From: Acetobacter vaccinii | GTDB lineage: Bacteria > Pseudomonadota > Alphaproteobacteria > Acetobacterales > Acetobacteraceae | Length of the DNA stretch: 64,000 nt | Reading direction: 5' to 3' | Assembly: GCF_008365315.1 (NCBI RefSeq) | Contig: NZ_CP043506.1 | Coordinates: 310,001-374,000, forward strand | Part shown: in pieces, positions 1 through 9,965 of the stretch | Layout of the letters: every line of letters starts with the position of its first letter | Numbering within the stretch: position 1 is the stretch's first letter | Notes under the pieces: model-generated | Databases searched by the model: none | Seen by the model: only the letters and a program-made list of their open reading frames with translations | Told to the model about the DNA's origin: nothing | Made by a program: the position numbers and the translations under genes

Positions 1-318
1 ATCCACCACCGGATGGAAGACGGGCTGAAAGACGCCGACGTGGTCATGATGCTGCGCCTGCAGCGCGAGCGCATGTCCTCCGGCCTTGTGCCCAGTGCGC
101 GTGAATATTTCCGCTTTTTCGGCCTAGATCGGCGGCGGCTGGAACTGGCCCGCAAGAACGCGCTGGTCATGCACCCCGGCCCCATGAACCGGGGCGTGGA
201 AATTGAAAGCAGCATTGCCGACTCTGACCAGAGCGTTATCCAGGAACAGGTTGAAATGGGCGTGGCCGTACGCATGGCCGTGCTGGACCGCCTTACCCGC
301 AGCAGGCACACGGCATGA
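1..318 (+). CDS. pyrB: Aspartate carbamoyltransferase catalytic chain, C-terminal part (5' end outside window)
   Basis: Catalyses the second step of pyrimidine synthesis, carbamoyl phosphate plus aspartate to carbamoyl aspartate. Only the last 105 residues are present; the reading frame is open at base 1, so the gene begins upstream. The visible part carries the typical ATCase carboxyl end: a [13 protein letters not shown] helix, the conserved [12 protein letters not shown] segment and the closing [18 protein letters not shown] helix. Its stop overlaps the start of the PyrC-like gene by 4 nt (ATGA), the classic pyrB-pyrC arrangement, which implies co-translation and probably a shared complex. 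Identification is secure despite truncation. Confidence 0.95.
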   Translation: MHHRMEDGLKDADVVMMLRLQRERMSSGLVPSAREYFRFFGLDRRRLELARKNALVMHPGPMNRGVEIESSIADSDQSVIQEQVEMGVAVRMAVLDRLTRSRHTA

Positions 319-1610
319 CCACTCTCCTTTTTGACAACGTCCGCCTTGTGGACCCCCTTTCCGGCCTGGACCAGCCGGGGCGGCTGCTGGTGCGCGAAGG
401 CCGCATTGCAGGCATAGACACACCCGCAGGTGAAAGCGTGCCCGAAGGGGCAACGGTTGTGAACGGCAACGGCGCAGTCCTCTGCCCCGGCCTTGTGGAC
501 ATGCGTGTTGAAATTGGTGAGCCGGGCTACGAATACCGCGAGACCATTGCCTCTGCCGCACGCGCGGCCTCTGCCGGGGGCATTACCACCATTGCCGTGC
601 TGCCCACCTGCAAACCTGCCATCGACAATCCCGCCCTTGTGCGCATGCTCCGTGCCAGAGGGGAGGAGACAGAGGCTGTCACCATCCTGCCTTACGGCGC
701 GCTGACCAAAGGCTGCGAAGGCAAGGAACTGGCCGAAATCGGCCTGCTGCATGAAGCCGGAGCCGTCGCCTTTACCGATGGGGCCCGCGCCATTGACCCC
801 GCCCGCCTGATGCGTCTGGCCCTGTCCTACGCCAGTGGTTTTGGGGCCATGGTCATCCAGCACCCGGAGGAACCCTCGCTCGCAGGCAGCGGCTGTGCCA
901 CGTCCAGCGCATTGGCTACCCGGCTTGGTCTGCCTGGTATTCCCGCTGCGGCAGAAGCCATCATGATCGCGCGTGATATCCGGCTGGCAGAGCTGACAGG
1001 CGGCAGACTGCACTTTGGCCATGTCTCAACGGGTGAAGGGATCAACCTCATCCGTGACGCCAAGGCCCGTGGTCTGGCTGTCACCTGCGACACCGCCCCC
1101 CCGTATTTTGACCTGAATGAAAATACGATCGGGGACTTCCGCACCTACGCCAAGTTCTCGCCCCCTCTGCGGAGTGAGGAAGACCGGCTGGCAGTCTGCG
1201 CCGCGCTGGCTGATGGTACAATCGACGCCATTGCCTCCGACCACCTCCCGCGTGATGCGGACGACAAGCGTCTGCCCTTTGCCCAGGCCGCCACTGGTGG
1301 CACAGGCATGGTCACGCTGCTGGGTGTGACACTGGCACGGGTGCATGACGGCACGCTGACCCTGCCGCAGGCCATAGCCCTGCTGACCCACCGCCCTGCC
1401 GCCCTGCTGGGTGTACGCGCGGGTGCTCTGGTCACGGGCGATGCTGCCGACCTGTGCCTGTTTGCCCCCGAGCAGAGCTGGCTGGTCCGGGCCGGGAACC
1501 TGCCAGGCCGTGCGCAAAACACCCCATTTGACCGCCGCCCGCTGGAAGGCCGGGTACTGGGCACATGGAAAGCAGGCCGCCAAGTCTACCAGTTGGATGC
1601 TCCGGCATGA
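315..1610 (+). CDS. pyrC: Dihydroorotase-like protein, probably non-catalytic PyrC' partner of ATCase
   Basis: A 431-residue amidohydrolase-fold protein of the class I dihydroorotase family. Conserved parts include [14 protein letters not shown], the AVAFTDG strand, a histidine in [10 protein letters not shown], one in HFGHVST, and an aspartate in IASDHLPR. The first metal-binding motif, normally D-x-H-x-H, reads [11 protein letters not shown], with Arg64 and Glu66 in place of the two histidines. In Pseudomonas a PyrC' lacking these histidines is inactive and supports ATCase assembly; by analogy this copy may be structural, with a true dihydroorotase elsewhere. Similar HxH-less proteins follow pyrB in other alphaproteobacteria. 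It overlaps pyrB upstream and plsY downstream by 4 nt each. Family certain; activity doubtful. Confidence 0.88.
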   Translation: MTTLLFDNVRLVDPLSGLDQPGRLLVREGRIAGIDTPAGESVPEGATVVNGNGAVLCPGLVDMRVEIGEPGYEYRETIASAARAASAGGITTIAVLPTCKPAIDNPALVRMLRARGEETEAVTILPYGALTKGCEGKELAEIGLLHEAGAVAFTDGARAIDPARLMRLALSYASGFGAMVIQHPEEPSLAGSGCATSSALATRLGLPGIPAAAEAIMIARDIRLAELTGGRLHFGHVSTGEGINLIRDAKARGLAVTCDTAPPYFDLNENTIGDFRTYAKFSPPLRSEEDRLAVCAALADGTIDAIASDHLPRDADDKRLPFAQAATGGTGMVTLLGVTLARVHDGTLTLPQAIALLTHRPAALLGVRAGALVTGDAADLCLFAPEQSWLVRAGNLPGRAQNTPFDRRPLEGRVLGTWKAGRQVYQLDAPA

Positions 1611-2251
1611 CAGGGGCCCTTCCTTCCTATGCACTCTGGCTGATCGCCGCCACGACCTTTCTGGCCTATGTGCTGGGCAGTGTGCCCTTCGGGTTACTCC
1701 TGACCAACCTTGCCGGGGCGGGTGACCTCCGCCAGATTGGGTCGGGCAACATCGGGGCCACCAACGTGTTGCGCACAGGCCGCAAGGACCTTGCTGCGGC
1801 GACACTGGGGCTGGATGCTGCCAAAGGGCTTCTGGCGGTTGTGATTGCCTGGGTAATGACCCCGCCCGATTTTTCAGCCCATGCGGCCGCCATCGCCGCT
1901 TTTGCCGCTGTGGTGGGGCATTGTTACCCGGTTTTTCTGGGCTTTCGGGGTGGCAAAGGCGTTGCCACCGGGCTTGGGGCCATGCTGGCGCTCTCCCCCC
2001 TTACCGGGTTGCTGGGTTGTGCGGCATGGCTGGGCATGGCCCGGTTGAGCCGTATTTCCTCCGTTGGGGCGCTGTCCGCTTTTGTCATCATGCCGCTGGC
2101 TGCCCTGGCGCTGCATGGGTTTTCCTTCCAGCATTCTCCCACCCCCATGGCGGCGTTGCTGGTGAGTGTTCTGGTCATTGCCCGGCACCATGAAAACATT
2201 GCCCGCATTCTGTCTGGCAAGGAGCCACGCATTGGGGACGGCAAGCGTTAA
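1607..2251 (+). CDS. plsY: Acyl-phosphate:glycerol-3-phosphate acyltransferase PlsY
   Basis: Integral membrane enzyme that moves an acyl group from acyl phosphate to glycerol 3-phosphate, the first step of phospholipid synthesis (partner of PlsX). The 214-residue protein has about five hydrophobic segments and the three PlsY motifs: GSVPFG near the first membrane span, GSGNIGATNV in the first cytosolic loop, and GHCYPVFLGFRGGKGVATG in the middle. The ATG at 1607 was preferred to an in-frame ATG at 1565 because it forms an ATGA overlap with the end of pyrC and leaves a normal N-terminus. The length matches the family. Confidence 0.95.
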   Translation: MTGALPSYALWLIAATTFLAYVLGSVPFGLLLTNLAGAGDLRQIGSGNIGATNVLRTGRKDLAAATLGLDAAKGLLAVVIAWVMTPPDFSAHAAAIAAFAAVVGHCYPVFLGFRGGKGVATGLGAMLALSPLTGLLGCAAWLGMARLSRISSVGALSAFVIMPLAALALHGFSFQHSPTPMAALLVSVLVIARHHENIARILSGKEPRIGDGKR

Positions 2252-2281
2252 GCTGCCCCCTGTGGCTGGTACTGGCCAGGC

Positions 2282-3429
2282 ATGACCACGCTGGCCGCCT
2301 GCCTGCGTCTGGCCCGGACGGAACAGGTTGGCCCCCGCAGTTGGCGGCGGCTGGTGGATACTTACGGCAGCCCGCCGCGGCGCTGGACGCTCTACCTGGT
2401 CTGGCCCGACACGGCAAAGCTCCACTGGCTCCACCACCCTCTGACGTTATCCAGCGCGAAATTGACGCTACATACGCACTGGGCGGCACATTTCTGACCC
2501 TGCTGGACCCAGCCTACCCCGCCCTGTTGCGTGCCCTGCCCGACACGCCCCCGGTTTTAAGCGTGCTGGGCGACATCACCTGCCTGCAACGGCCAGCCAT
2601 CAGCATTGTCGGTGCCCGCAATGCCTCGGCCCATGGGCTGAGACTGGCTGAAAGCCTTGCCACGGAACTGGCCGAACAGGGGGTGCTTGTCGTCTCCGGC
2701 CTTGCGCGGGGTATCGATTCTGCCGCCCATTGCGGGGCGCTGCACAGGCAGGGGCTGACAGCCGCCGCCATAGCCGGAGGGCTGGACCGGCCATACCCGC
2801 CAGAAAACACCCAACTCCAGGCCCGGATTGCAGCAAACGGGCTGGTCCTGACGGAAGCCCCCTTGGGCACAACCCCGCAGGCCCGTAGTTTCCCGCGCCG
2901 TAACAGGATTATTGCCGGGCTTTCTCTGGGCTGTGTCGTGGTGGAAGCCGCCCCCCATTCAGGCACGCTGCTGACAGCACGGATGGCGGTTGATTACGGG
3001 CGGGATCTTTTTGCCGTGCCCGGCTCCCCGCTGGACCCGCGTTGCCGGGGCAGCAACAACCTGATCCGCAAAGGCGCGATCCTGACCGAGACTGCGGCCG
3101 ATATCCTGCCCTATATTCTGGGCAGCACACTCAACCTGGCCACAGCAGCGGCCCCTCCGCCACAAACACCCGACCTGTTTGCCCCCCATAGCCCCCCAGC
3201 CATGCAGGAAAGCCCGCCCAGCCCCCAGCCGGGTGAAAACCTGCATGCCAGAATACTTGATCTTCTGTCCTTTACACCCATAGCAGTTGACGTTCTGATA
3301 CGGCGCTGCCAGTTCTCGGCGTCTGCCGTTCTGATAGCCCTGACCGAACTGGAGCTTTCAGGCCGCGTCACTTCCGGCCTAGATGGCCGCGTGAGCCTGA
3401 CGGGGAAAGAGGTGGGAAGACGTCGATAA
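2282..3429 (+). CDS. dprA: DNA-processing protein DprA, apparently frameshifted near residue 30
   Basis: DprA/Smf loads RecA on incoming single-stranded DNA during transformation. The Rossmann domain is intact in the frame running to 3429: SIVGARNASAHG, VVSGLARGIDSAAH, FPRRNRIIAGLS and the SGTLLTA region, followed by a C-terminal winged-helix-like segment. The N-terminal helical part, LRLARTEQVGPRSWRRL, lies in a different frame starting at the ATG at 2282. The two halves join as ...DTYGSP / AAALDALPGL... at about 2369-2380 if one base is added to the short C run there. The span is 1148 nt, one short of a whole number of codons. Otherwise translation would have to begin at a TTG at 2341, giving a truncated 362-residue protein. 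Sequencing error and true mutation cannot be told apart here. Confidence 0.82.
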
Positions 3430-3458
3430 GTACTGCTGCAGGCAGGGTCGGAGAGAGT

Positions 3459-6164
3459 ATGAGTAACGTTGTCGTGGTCGAGTCGCCCGCAAAGGCGAAA
3501 ACGATCAACAAATATCTGGGTGACAGTTACACGGTGCTGGCATCCTTCGGCCATGTCCGTGACCTGCCCCCCAAGGACGGGTCGGTCCTGCCAGAGGACG
3601 GCTTTGCCATGTCCTGGCAGTCGGACGAACGCGGCAGCAAACAGGTTGCAGCCATTGCCAAGGCCCTTAAGGGGGCCACACGCCTCTTTCTCGCCACTGA
3701 CCCTGACCGCGAGGGGGAGGCCATTTCGTGGCACGTCCGCGCCATGCTGGAAGAACGCAATGCCCTGAAAGGGATTGATGTCCAGCGCGTGACGTTTAAC
3801 GAAATTACCAAAAGCGCCATCCGCCATGCCATGGAGCATCCGCGTCAACTGGATGTCCCGCTGATTGAGGCCTATCTGGCCCGCCGGGCACTGGACTATC
3901 TGGTGGGCTTTACACTGTCCCCTGTGCTGTGGCGCAAGCTGCCGGGGTCGCGCAGTGCCGGGCGCGTGCAGTCGGTTGCCCTGCGCCTGATCTGTGAGCG
4001 CGAAGCCGAGATCGAGGTCTTCAAGCCACGGGAATACTGGAGCGTTACCGCAGCCCTGGTCACCCCGGCCGGAGCACCCTTTACCGCCCGCCTGACCCAT
4101 CTGAACGGCACCAAGCTGGACCAGTTCGACCTGTCCAACGCCGAGCAGGCCGAAGCCGCGCGCAAGGCTGTGGAAGCCGAGCCGCTGTCCGTGCGGACAA
4201 TCGAGCGCCGCAAGGTGCGCCGCAACCCGCAGCCGCCCTTTACCACCTCCACCTTGCAGCAGGAGGCCTCGCGCAAGCTGGGCATGAGTGCTCAGAACAC
4301 CATGCGCACCGCCCAGCAGTTGTATGAGGGAATCGAACTGGACGGGGAAACCGTCGGTCTGATCACCTATATGCGAACCGATGGTGTCACTATGGCCATG
4401 GAGGCCGTGCAGGCCATCCGCCAGCATATCGGGGCCCGAATCGGCAACGAATATGTGCCCGACAAGCCGCGCATCTATACCTCCAAGGCTAAGAATGCTC
4501 AGGAAGCGCATGAGGCTGTGCGCCCGACCGATATTTCCCGCACGCCCGAATCCGTCGCCCGTTACCTGAACCACGATCAGAAGCGCCTGTACGAACTGGT
4601 ATGGAAGCGCGCCGTGGCCAGCCAGATGGAGTCGGCATCGCTCGATCAGGTAGCGGTCGATATCAGCGGCCCGTCCAACCAGACCGTGCTGCGGGCCAAT
4701 GGCTCCATCATCACCTTCGACGGCTTCCTGCGCCTTTACCGTGAGGGACAGGACGACACGGAAAAGACGGCAGATGACGAATCGCGCATGCTCCCCCCCA
4801 TGCGCGAGCAGGACCTGCTGAACCGTGAGGAGGTGCAGGCCGACCAGCACTTCACACAGCCGCCACCGCGTTTTTCCGAGGCCTCACTGGTCAAAAAGAT
4901 GGAAGAACTAGGGATCGGCCGTCCGTCCACCTACGCGTCCATTCTGACCGTGCTGCAAGACCGCAGCTATGTGCGGCTGGAAAGCCGACGCTTCATCCCC
5001 GAAGCGCGCGGGCGACTGGTCACGGCATTTCTGGTGTCCTTCTTCGAACGCTATGTGGATACCGGGTTTACCGCCAACCTTGAGGCACTGCTGGACGATA
5101 TTTCCGGCGGGCGGGCACAGTGGAAGGAGGTTCTGGCCTCCTTCTGGCAGGACTTCTCCAAGGCGGTCGCAGGCACCAAGGAACTGACGATTACCGATGT
5201 CCTCAATGCGCTGGACAAGGACCTCGGGCCCTTCTTCTTCCCACCGCGTCCGGATGGGTCCGACCCCAGACACTGCACGTCATGCGGGTCGGGGCGGCTT
5301 GGGCTCAAGCTGGGGCGGTATGGTGCTTTCATCGGCTGCTCCAACTACCCCGAGTGCCAGTACACCCGCCGCCTGACCTCCGACAGTGCCGAGGATGGCG
5401 ATGGGGAAAGTGCTCTCAAGGACGGCATGCGCCTGCTGGGCCAGCACCCCCAGACGGGAGAGGATATTACAATCCGCCAGGGGCCATGGGGCCTGTACGC
5501 CCAGCAGGGCGAACCGGACCCGGCTGACAAGAAGGCCAAACCCCGGCGGGCGTCCCTGCCCAAAGGCATGGATGGTGAGCGCATTACGCTCGAACAGGCT
5601 GTGGGACTGCTGTCCCTGCCCCGGCTTGTGGGCCATCACCCGGAAACGGGCGAGGTGATCGAGGCCGGTCTGGGCCGCTTTGGCCCGTATGTAAAAATGG
5701 GCGCTGTCTATGGCTCACTCGACAAGGATGATGATGTCCTGACAGTCGGGCTGAACAGAGCGGTGGATGCGCTGGCCAAAAAGCTGGCCTCCATCCGCAC
5801 ACTGGGTAACCACCCGACCGATGCCGAGCCGGTTCTGGTCCGCAAGGGCCGCTTTGGCCCGTATGTGCAGCATGGGTCCATGGTAGCCACCCTGCCGCGC
5901 GGCACGGACATGGATGTGGTCACACTGGACGAGGCCGTAGCCCTGCTGGCGGAAAAGGGCAAACCCCTCAAAGCCAAGGCCGGAGCCAAGAAAAAAACGA
6001 CCACCAAGGCCGCCCCGCGCAAAACAGCGGCCAAAACCACGACCAAGAAGGCCACCACAAAAAGCAAGGCAGTAGCAGACGACGCAGCCGGGGCTGAACC
6101 GGCTGCCAAACCTGCGGCAAAGCCCCGCAAGGCTGCTGCCCCCCGTAAAAAGAAAGCCGACTAG
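3459..6164 (+). CDS. topA: DNA topoisomerase I
   Basis: Type IA topoisomerase that relaxes negative supercoils. The 901-residue protein opens with the Toprim domain (VVVESPAKAKTI, and the acidic triad in TDPDREGEAISWH), then the core with active-site Tyr304 in GLITYMRTDG. A four-cysteine zinc ribbon lies at about residues 606-640 (CTSCG to CSNYPEC). After it come three repeats of the type G-x-HP-x-TGE...GRFGPYV, and a Lys/Ala/Thr-rich tail over the last 70 residues, common in alphaproteobacterial TopA and probably DNA binding. The start is preceded by a purine-rich GGAGAGAG. The gene follows dprA, a common order in alphaproteobacteria. Confidence 0.97.
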   Translation: MSNVVVVESPAKAKTINKYLGDSYTVLASFGHVRDLPPKDGSVLPEDGFAMSWQSDERGSKQVAAIAKALKGATRLFLATDPDREGEAISWHVRAMLEERNALKGIDVQRVTFNEITKSAIRHAMEHPRQLDVPLIEAYLARRALDYLVGFTLSPVLWRKLPGSRSAGRVQSVALRLICEREAEIEVFKPREYWSVTAALVTPAGAPFTARLTHLNGTKLDQFDLSNAEQAEAARKAVEAEPLSVRTIERRKVRRNPQPPFTTSTLQQEASRKLGMSAQNTMRTAQQLYEGIELDGETVGLITYMRTDGVTMAMEAVQAIRQHIGARIGNEYVPDKPRIYTSKAKNAQEAHEAVRPTDISRTPESVARYLNHDQKRLYELVWKRAVASQMESASLDQVAVDISGPSNQTVLRANGSIITFDGFLRLYREGQDDTEKTADDESRMLPPMREQDLLNREEVQADQHFTQPPPRFSEASLVKKMEELGIGRPSTYASILTVLQDRSYVRLESRRFIPEARGRLVTAFLVSFFERYVDTGFTANLEALLDDISGGRAQWKEVLASFWQDFSKAVAGTKELTITDVLNALDKDLGPFFFPPRPDGSDPRHCTSCGSGRLGLKLGRYGAFIGCSNYPECQYTRRLTSDSAEDGDGESALKDGMRLLGQHPQTGEDITIRQGPWGLYAQQGEPDPADKKAKPRRASLPKGMDGERITLEQAVGLLSLPRLVGHHPETGEVIEAGLGRFGPYVKMGAVYGSLDKDDDVLTVGLNRAVDALAKKLASIRTLGNHPTDAEPVLVRKGRFGPYVQHGSMVATLPRGTDMDVVTLDEAVALLAEKGKPLKAKAGAKKKTTTKAAPRKTAAKTTTKKATTKSKAVADDAAGAEPAAKPAAKPRKAAAPRKKKAD

Positions 6165-6169
6165 GGCCC

Positions 6170-8233
6170 ATGCCCGGCGGCGCCGCCCCCACGGCACCGC
6201 CCCTTGCGGCTGCCGTACACGCCCTGCTGTCTATCGGTCAGACCCCACTGGGGCTGGCCGATATTCTGCGCGCCCTGAACCTGCCTACCAGCCGCAAGGC
6301 GGAGTTGCGTACCCTGCTGCACGGCATGGCCCTGTCTGGTGCCTTGCTGGACCTGCCCGCACAGCGGCTTAAAACCTCGCTCGGCCTGCCAGACATCCGC
6401 CGAGTCCGGGTGACAACAGTGTATGCCGATGGCACGGCGCGCGGCGTACTGGCCGACATGGACGCCTTGCCCCCTGTCGCACTGGCCTCCCCGCCTGCCG
6501 ATACCCCGATTCTGCTGCCTGATGACCTGCTCCTCGCCCGCCTGCGCCCCAGTGGGTCAGGCCACCGGCGTGAAGCCAAGCCACTGCGCTTACTGGCCCG
6601 TGCGAGCTCCCCCATCGCCGTCACCGGGGCCGAGTCTGCGCAGGAGCAAACCACCGCGCTTGTGGTCTGCCACCCTCGGATGCAGGCCACCCTGCCTGTA
6701 TACCCCGATCAGGCACCCGGCACCCTGCCCAACCCTGGCACCATAGCTCTTGCTGCACTGCACCAGACAGGCAGCAACAGTGCCTGCGCGGCCATCGACA
6801 GCACGCTAGGCCGCGCAGATGCCCCCGGCATGAGCGCGCAACTGAGCCTGCTGACCCACCATGCCCCGGTGGACTTTCCTGCCGATGCTATGGCCCAGAG
6901 CCTTGATGGGCAGCGCATGGCACAGGCCATGCAGGACCAGCCCCCCGATTCTGGCCGGGATGACCTGCGCGCGCTCCCGTTCATCACAATTGATGAGGCC
7001 GATGCCCATGATTTTGATGATGCCCTGTGGGCAGAGCAGGACGAGCAGGGCCTGCGGCTGATTGTCGCCATTGCCGATGTCAGCCATTTTGTACCCGCCG
7101 GGTCAGCGCTGGATATGCAGGCACACCTGCGCGGCACATCGCTGTATCTGCCCGGGCAGGTCGTGCCCATGCTGCCCCCGGCCCTGTCGGACGATGCATG
7201 CTCCCTCCGCCCCGGTCTGGACCGCGCCTGCCTGTATATGGACATGCGCTTTACCCCCCAGGGCACCCTTGCTTCTGGCAGGATCGGGCGCGGTCTCATC
7301 CGCAGTGCCGCCCGCCTGACCTATGAGGACACACAGGCGGCGCTGGAGGGGCAGCCCCTGCCTGCCTGCCACCCCATCCACGCCCTACCCCCTGCCCTGC
7401 TGCCTACCCTGCACCATATCTCCACGCTGCTGGACAAAGCCGCCCATGCCCGTGGCGCCTGCACGCGTGATGAAGAGGCATGGCGGATTGGACTGGATGC
7501 CACAGGCCAGCCTGTCTCCTTCACGCCCCGCGTGCGCCTGCCTGCCCATACTCTGGTGGCTGCCTGCATGATTGCAGCCAACACTCTGGCCGCGACCATG
7601 CTGGCCCGGCTGGGGGCTGGCGGGCTTTACAGGATTCACCCTGTCCCAACACCGGCACTGCCCCGCCCCATGGCACGCTACAGCGCCACACCGGCTTTTC
7701 ATGACGGGTTGAAACTGCCCCTGTACACCCACTTTACCAGCCCCATCCGCCGTTACGCAGACCTGGTGAACCACAGGGTGCTGGCAACCTGTTGCGAGTC
7801 CGGCGGCATGGCCTGCGGGCCGGACACCTTACCCCCGATATCCACAGTGTCGCAGCCGCCACACAGTATGGCCACACTTGTGCCGCATCTGACCTTTACA
7901 GAAAGGCGTGCAACCGAAATCGCACAGGACTGCCATAACCGTATGGCGGCGGTTTTCCTTGCCTCGCAGGTCGGTCAAAGGGTGTCGATCCATGTCATGA
8001 CGACATCACGGCATGGCTTTTGGGTGAGATTGACGAAAACAGGAACTCCGTCTTTCCTGCCGTGGACGTCTTTCGCGAATTCCACAGATGCGTATGACGA
8101 CTCGCTGCATGATGGCGTCGCGCCGCGCCATTCTACCCGCACGCAGAGCGGGACAGTGCTTTCAGCAATACTGATCGCAACCTGCCCGGCGCGGGGCACT
8201 GTAGTTCTGGCTTCTCCCGTTCATGCGTGCTGA
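6170..8233 (+). CDS. rnr: RNase R / RNase II family 3'-5' exoribonuclease, compact form
   Basis: A processive 3'-5' exoribonuclease that degrades structured RNA. Order of parts: N-terminal winged-helix-like region (about 10-60), two weak cold-shock-like segments (about 80-210), RNB catalytic domain with the aspartate cluster TIDEADAHDFDD (Asp275, 281, 283, 284), the FTSPIRRYADL motif, and a C-terminal S1-like region ending at the stop. At 687 residues it is shorter than typical RNase R (about 730-810). Between LYRIHPVPTP and the YTHFTSPIRR motif roughly 60 residues usual in the family are missing, and the S1 part is strongly diverged with no basic tail. It follows topA by 5 nt, suggesting co-transcription. 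Confidence 0.88.
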   Translation: MPGGAAPTAPPLAAAVHALLSIGQTPLGLADILRALNLPTSRKAELRTLLHGMALSGALLDLPAQRLKTSLGLPDIRRVRVTTVYADGTARGVLADMDALPPVALASPPADTPILLPDDLLLARLRPSGSGHRREAKPLRLLARASSPIAVTGAESAQEQTTALVVCHPRMQATLPVYPDQAPGTLPNPGTIALAALHQTGSNSACAAIDSTLGRADAPGMSAQLSLLTHHAPVDFPADAMAQSLDGQRMAQAMQDQPPDSGRDDLRALPFITIDEADAHDFDDALWAEQDEQGLRLIVAIADVSHFVPAGSALDMQAHLRGTSLYLPGQVVPMLPPALSDDACSLRPGLDRACLYMDMRFTPQGTLASGRIGRGLIRSAARLTYEDTQAALEGQPLPACHPIHALPPALLPTLHHISTLLDKAAHARGACTRDEEAWRIGLDATGQPVSFTPRVRLPAHTLVAACMIAANTLAATMLARLGAGGLYRIHPVPTPALPRPMARYSATPAFHDGLKLPLYTHFTSPIRRYADLVNHRVLATCCESGGMACGPDTLPPISTVSQPPHSMATLVPHLTFTERRATEIAQDCHNRMAAVFLASQVGQRVSIHVMTTSRHGFWVRLTKTGTPSFLPWTSFANSTDAYDDSLHDGVAPRHSTRTQSGTVLSAILIATCPARGTVVLASPVHAC

Positions 8234-9965
8234 CCTGTCCGTCCGTTTTGTTCGCGCCATCATGCCCCGTAGCCTGCCTGTGGTGGTGGTTGCGGTGTTG
8301 CTGCTGTGCCAGCCTGCACCGCTGTACGCACAGGCCAGGACCGCAGCCCCACAACCCGCGCAGCAGCCCCCGACACCCCCGGCACAGGCCGCAGCAGCCC
8401 CTGTAGTGGAAACACCCGCAGCGCCCGTAACCCCGATCGACGCAACCGCCCCCGCAGCAACGCAGGCCGAAACCCCGGTAGCCACGCCGATCGACCAGGC
8501 CCTGATCCGCTCTGTCATCGGCACGGCCCTGCAATTTCTTGGCCCGCGCACGCTCGACCCCCACAGTAGCCGTGACTTCACACTCTGGGGGCTGGGCTGC
8601 CTGACAGCCCTTGACCCCTCGCTGGCGTTTGACACGCGGGGGGCTGATATCCAGCTTCTGTCAGGGCAGACCCCTCTGCTGTCACGCCCTGCTCCGGCGG
8701 CCGACAACACGGACGACTGGGCCCAACTGGCCACGGATTTCCTGGACGCCGCACGCAAACACTCCGCCGCTGTGCGCACAGCCAGCCAGGACGAGCTGCT
8801 ACAGGCGTTCTTTGACGAGCTGTTCAACCACCTCGACCCCTATTCCCGCTATATCGGCCCCTCCTCCGCCACCACGGACCGGGAAGCCCGTGTCGGTGGT
8901 GAGGCCGACGCCGGACTCACGCTGGCCCAGAGCGGCCACCATATTGTGGTGGCGTCCATCAATGCCAATGGGCCTGCCTGGACAACCTCCATTGATACGG
9001 GGGATCGGGTTCTGGCAGTCAATGCCCGCTCCACCGCAGGCCAGAGTGCTGCCACAGTCAACGAATGGCTGCGCGGCAAGGAAGACTCGGAACTGGTCCT
9101 GCGCCTGCTTTCCCCCGGCAGAAAGCATGCCCATACCGTTGTACTGCACCGGGCACGGGTGCCGCCCGAAACGGTTTTTGCCTTTGCCAGCGGCCCTATT
9201 GTGGTGCTGCGTATTACCGCCTTCTCGGCCGATACGGCGGAGGAACTCAGCCAGTATCTGGATCAGGCTACTCAGGACAAGCACCTCAAGGGCCTGATCA
9301 TCGACCTGCGTGGTAACCGGGGTGGCGTGCTGCAACAGGCCGTCACGGCCGCGGCCCTGCTGCTGGACCACGGGGTGGCAGCCATTACCAGCGGCCGCGA
9401 CCCAGAAGCCAACCATATCTGGGCTGTTCAGGGCGGAGATATGGTCAAGGGTCTGCCCATTACCATTCTCGTTGATGGCCGCACGGCGAGTGCTGCCGAA
9501 ATTCTGGCCGCAGCACTGGCCGATCACAGGCGCGCCGTGGTTATCGGCAGTGCAACACTGGGCAAGGGGCTGGTGCAGACCGTGGCCCAGCTACCCGATG
9601 GGGGCGAGCTGTTTGTCACCTGGAGCCGGGTCATAGCCCCCCTGCACTGGCCATTGCAGGGGCTTGGCGTCATGCCCCAGATCTGCACCAGCCTGGGCGA
9701 AGCCGACCTGAGCAAAAGCCTGCATGAACTGGCCGACGGGCAACTGACAAACCAGCCCGCCATTACAGCCTCCCGCGCGGCGCGCTACCCTGTGCCGGTG
9801 GCGCGGATCATGGCAATCCGCAAAGCCTGCCCCGCGGCCCTCGGCAACGAGCAGGACCTGACTGTGGCGCGTGACCTGATCGAACACCCGGCCTGGTACA
9901 AAACCGCTATCGACGCCATACCGGACGAGGCCACCGCAGCCCCGCAGCTATCTGCCGCACACTGA
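8223..9965 (+). CDS. S41 family carboxyl-terminal processing protease
   Basis: A periplasmic tail-specific protease related to CtpA/Prc. It starts with a basic N-region and a hydrophobic stretch (VVVVAVLLLCQPAPLYAQA), which looks like a cleavable signal peptide, then a Pro/Ala-rich linker (about residues 37-90). A PDZ-like domain follows (about 215-300), then the S41 protease domain with the Ser/Lys dyad at Ser423 (TASAAEI) and Lys448 (TLGKGLVQ). The ATG at 8223 overlaps rnr by 11 nt; an ATG at 8262 would also leave a signal peptide. The gene abuts the DUF1491 gene downstream with no spacer. Specific substrate unknown. Confidence 0.88.
   Translation: MRADLSVRFVRAIMPRSLPVVVVAVLLLCQPAPLYAQARTAAPQPAQQPPTPPAQAAAAPVVETPAAPVTPIDATAPAATQAETPVATPIDQALIRSVIGTALQFLGPRTLDPHSSRDFTLWGLGCLTALDPSLAFDTRGADIQLLSGQTPLLSRPAPAADNTDDWAQLATDFLDAARKHSAAVRTASQDELLQAFFDELFNHLDPYSRYIGPSSATTDREARVGGEADAGLTLAQSGHHIVVASINANGPAWTTSIDTGDRVLAVNARSTAGQSAATVNEWLRGKEDSELVLRLLSPGRKHAHTVVLHRARVPPETVFAFASGPIVVLRITAFSADTAEELSQYLDQATQDKHLKGLIIDLRGNRGGVLQQAVTAAALLLDHGVAAITSGRDPEANHIWAVQGGDMVKGLPITILVDGRTASAAEILAAALADHRRAVVIGSATLGKGLVQTVAQLPDGGELFVTWSRVIAPLHWPLQGLGVMPQICTSLGEADLSKSLHELADGQLTNQPAITASRAARYPVPVARIMAIRKACPAALGNEQDLTVARDLIEHPAWYKTAIDAIPDEATAAPQLSAAH

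Noticed and set aside
3111..4850. A 579-codon open frame on the - strand opposite dprA and topA
   Set aside because: Antisense to two well-identified genes with no motif or plausible ribosome site.
5960..6160. Short Lys/Ala/Thr repeats at the end of topA, looking like a tandem repeat
   Set aside because: They are low-complexity codons for the basic topoisomerase tail, common in this family, not a DNA repeat element.
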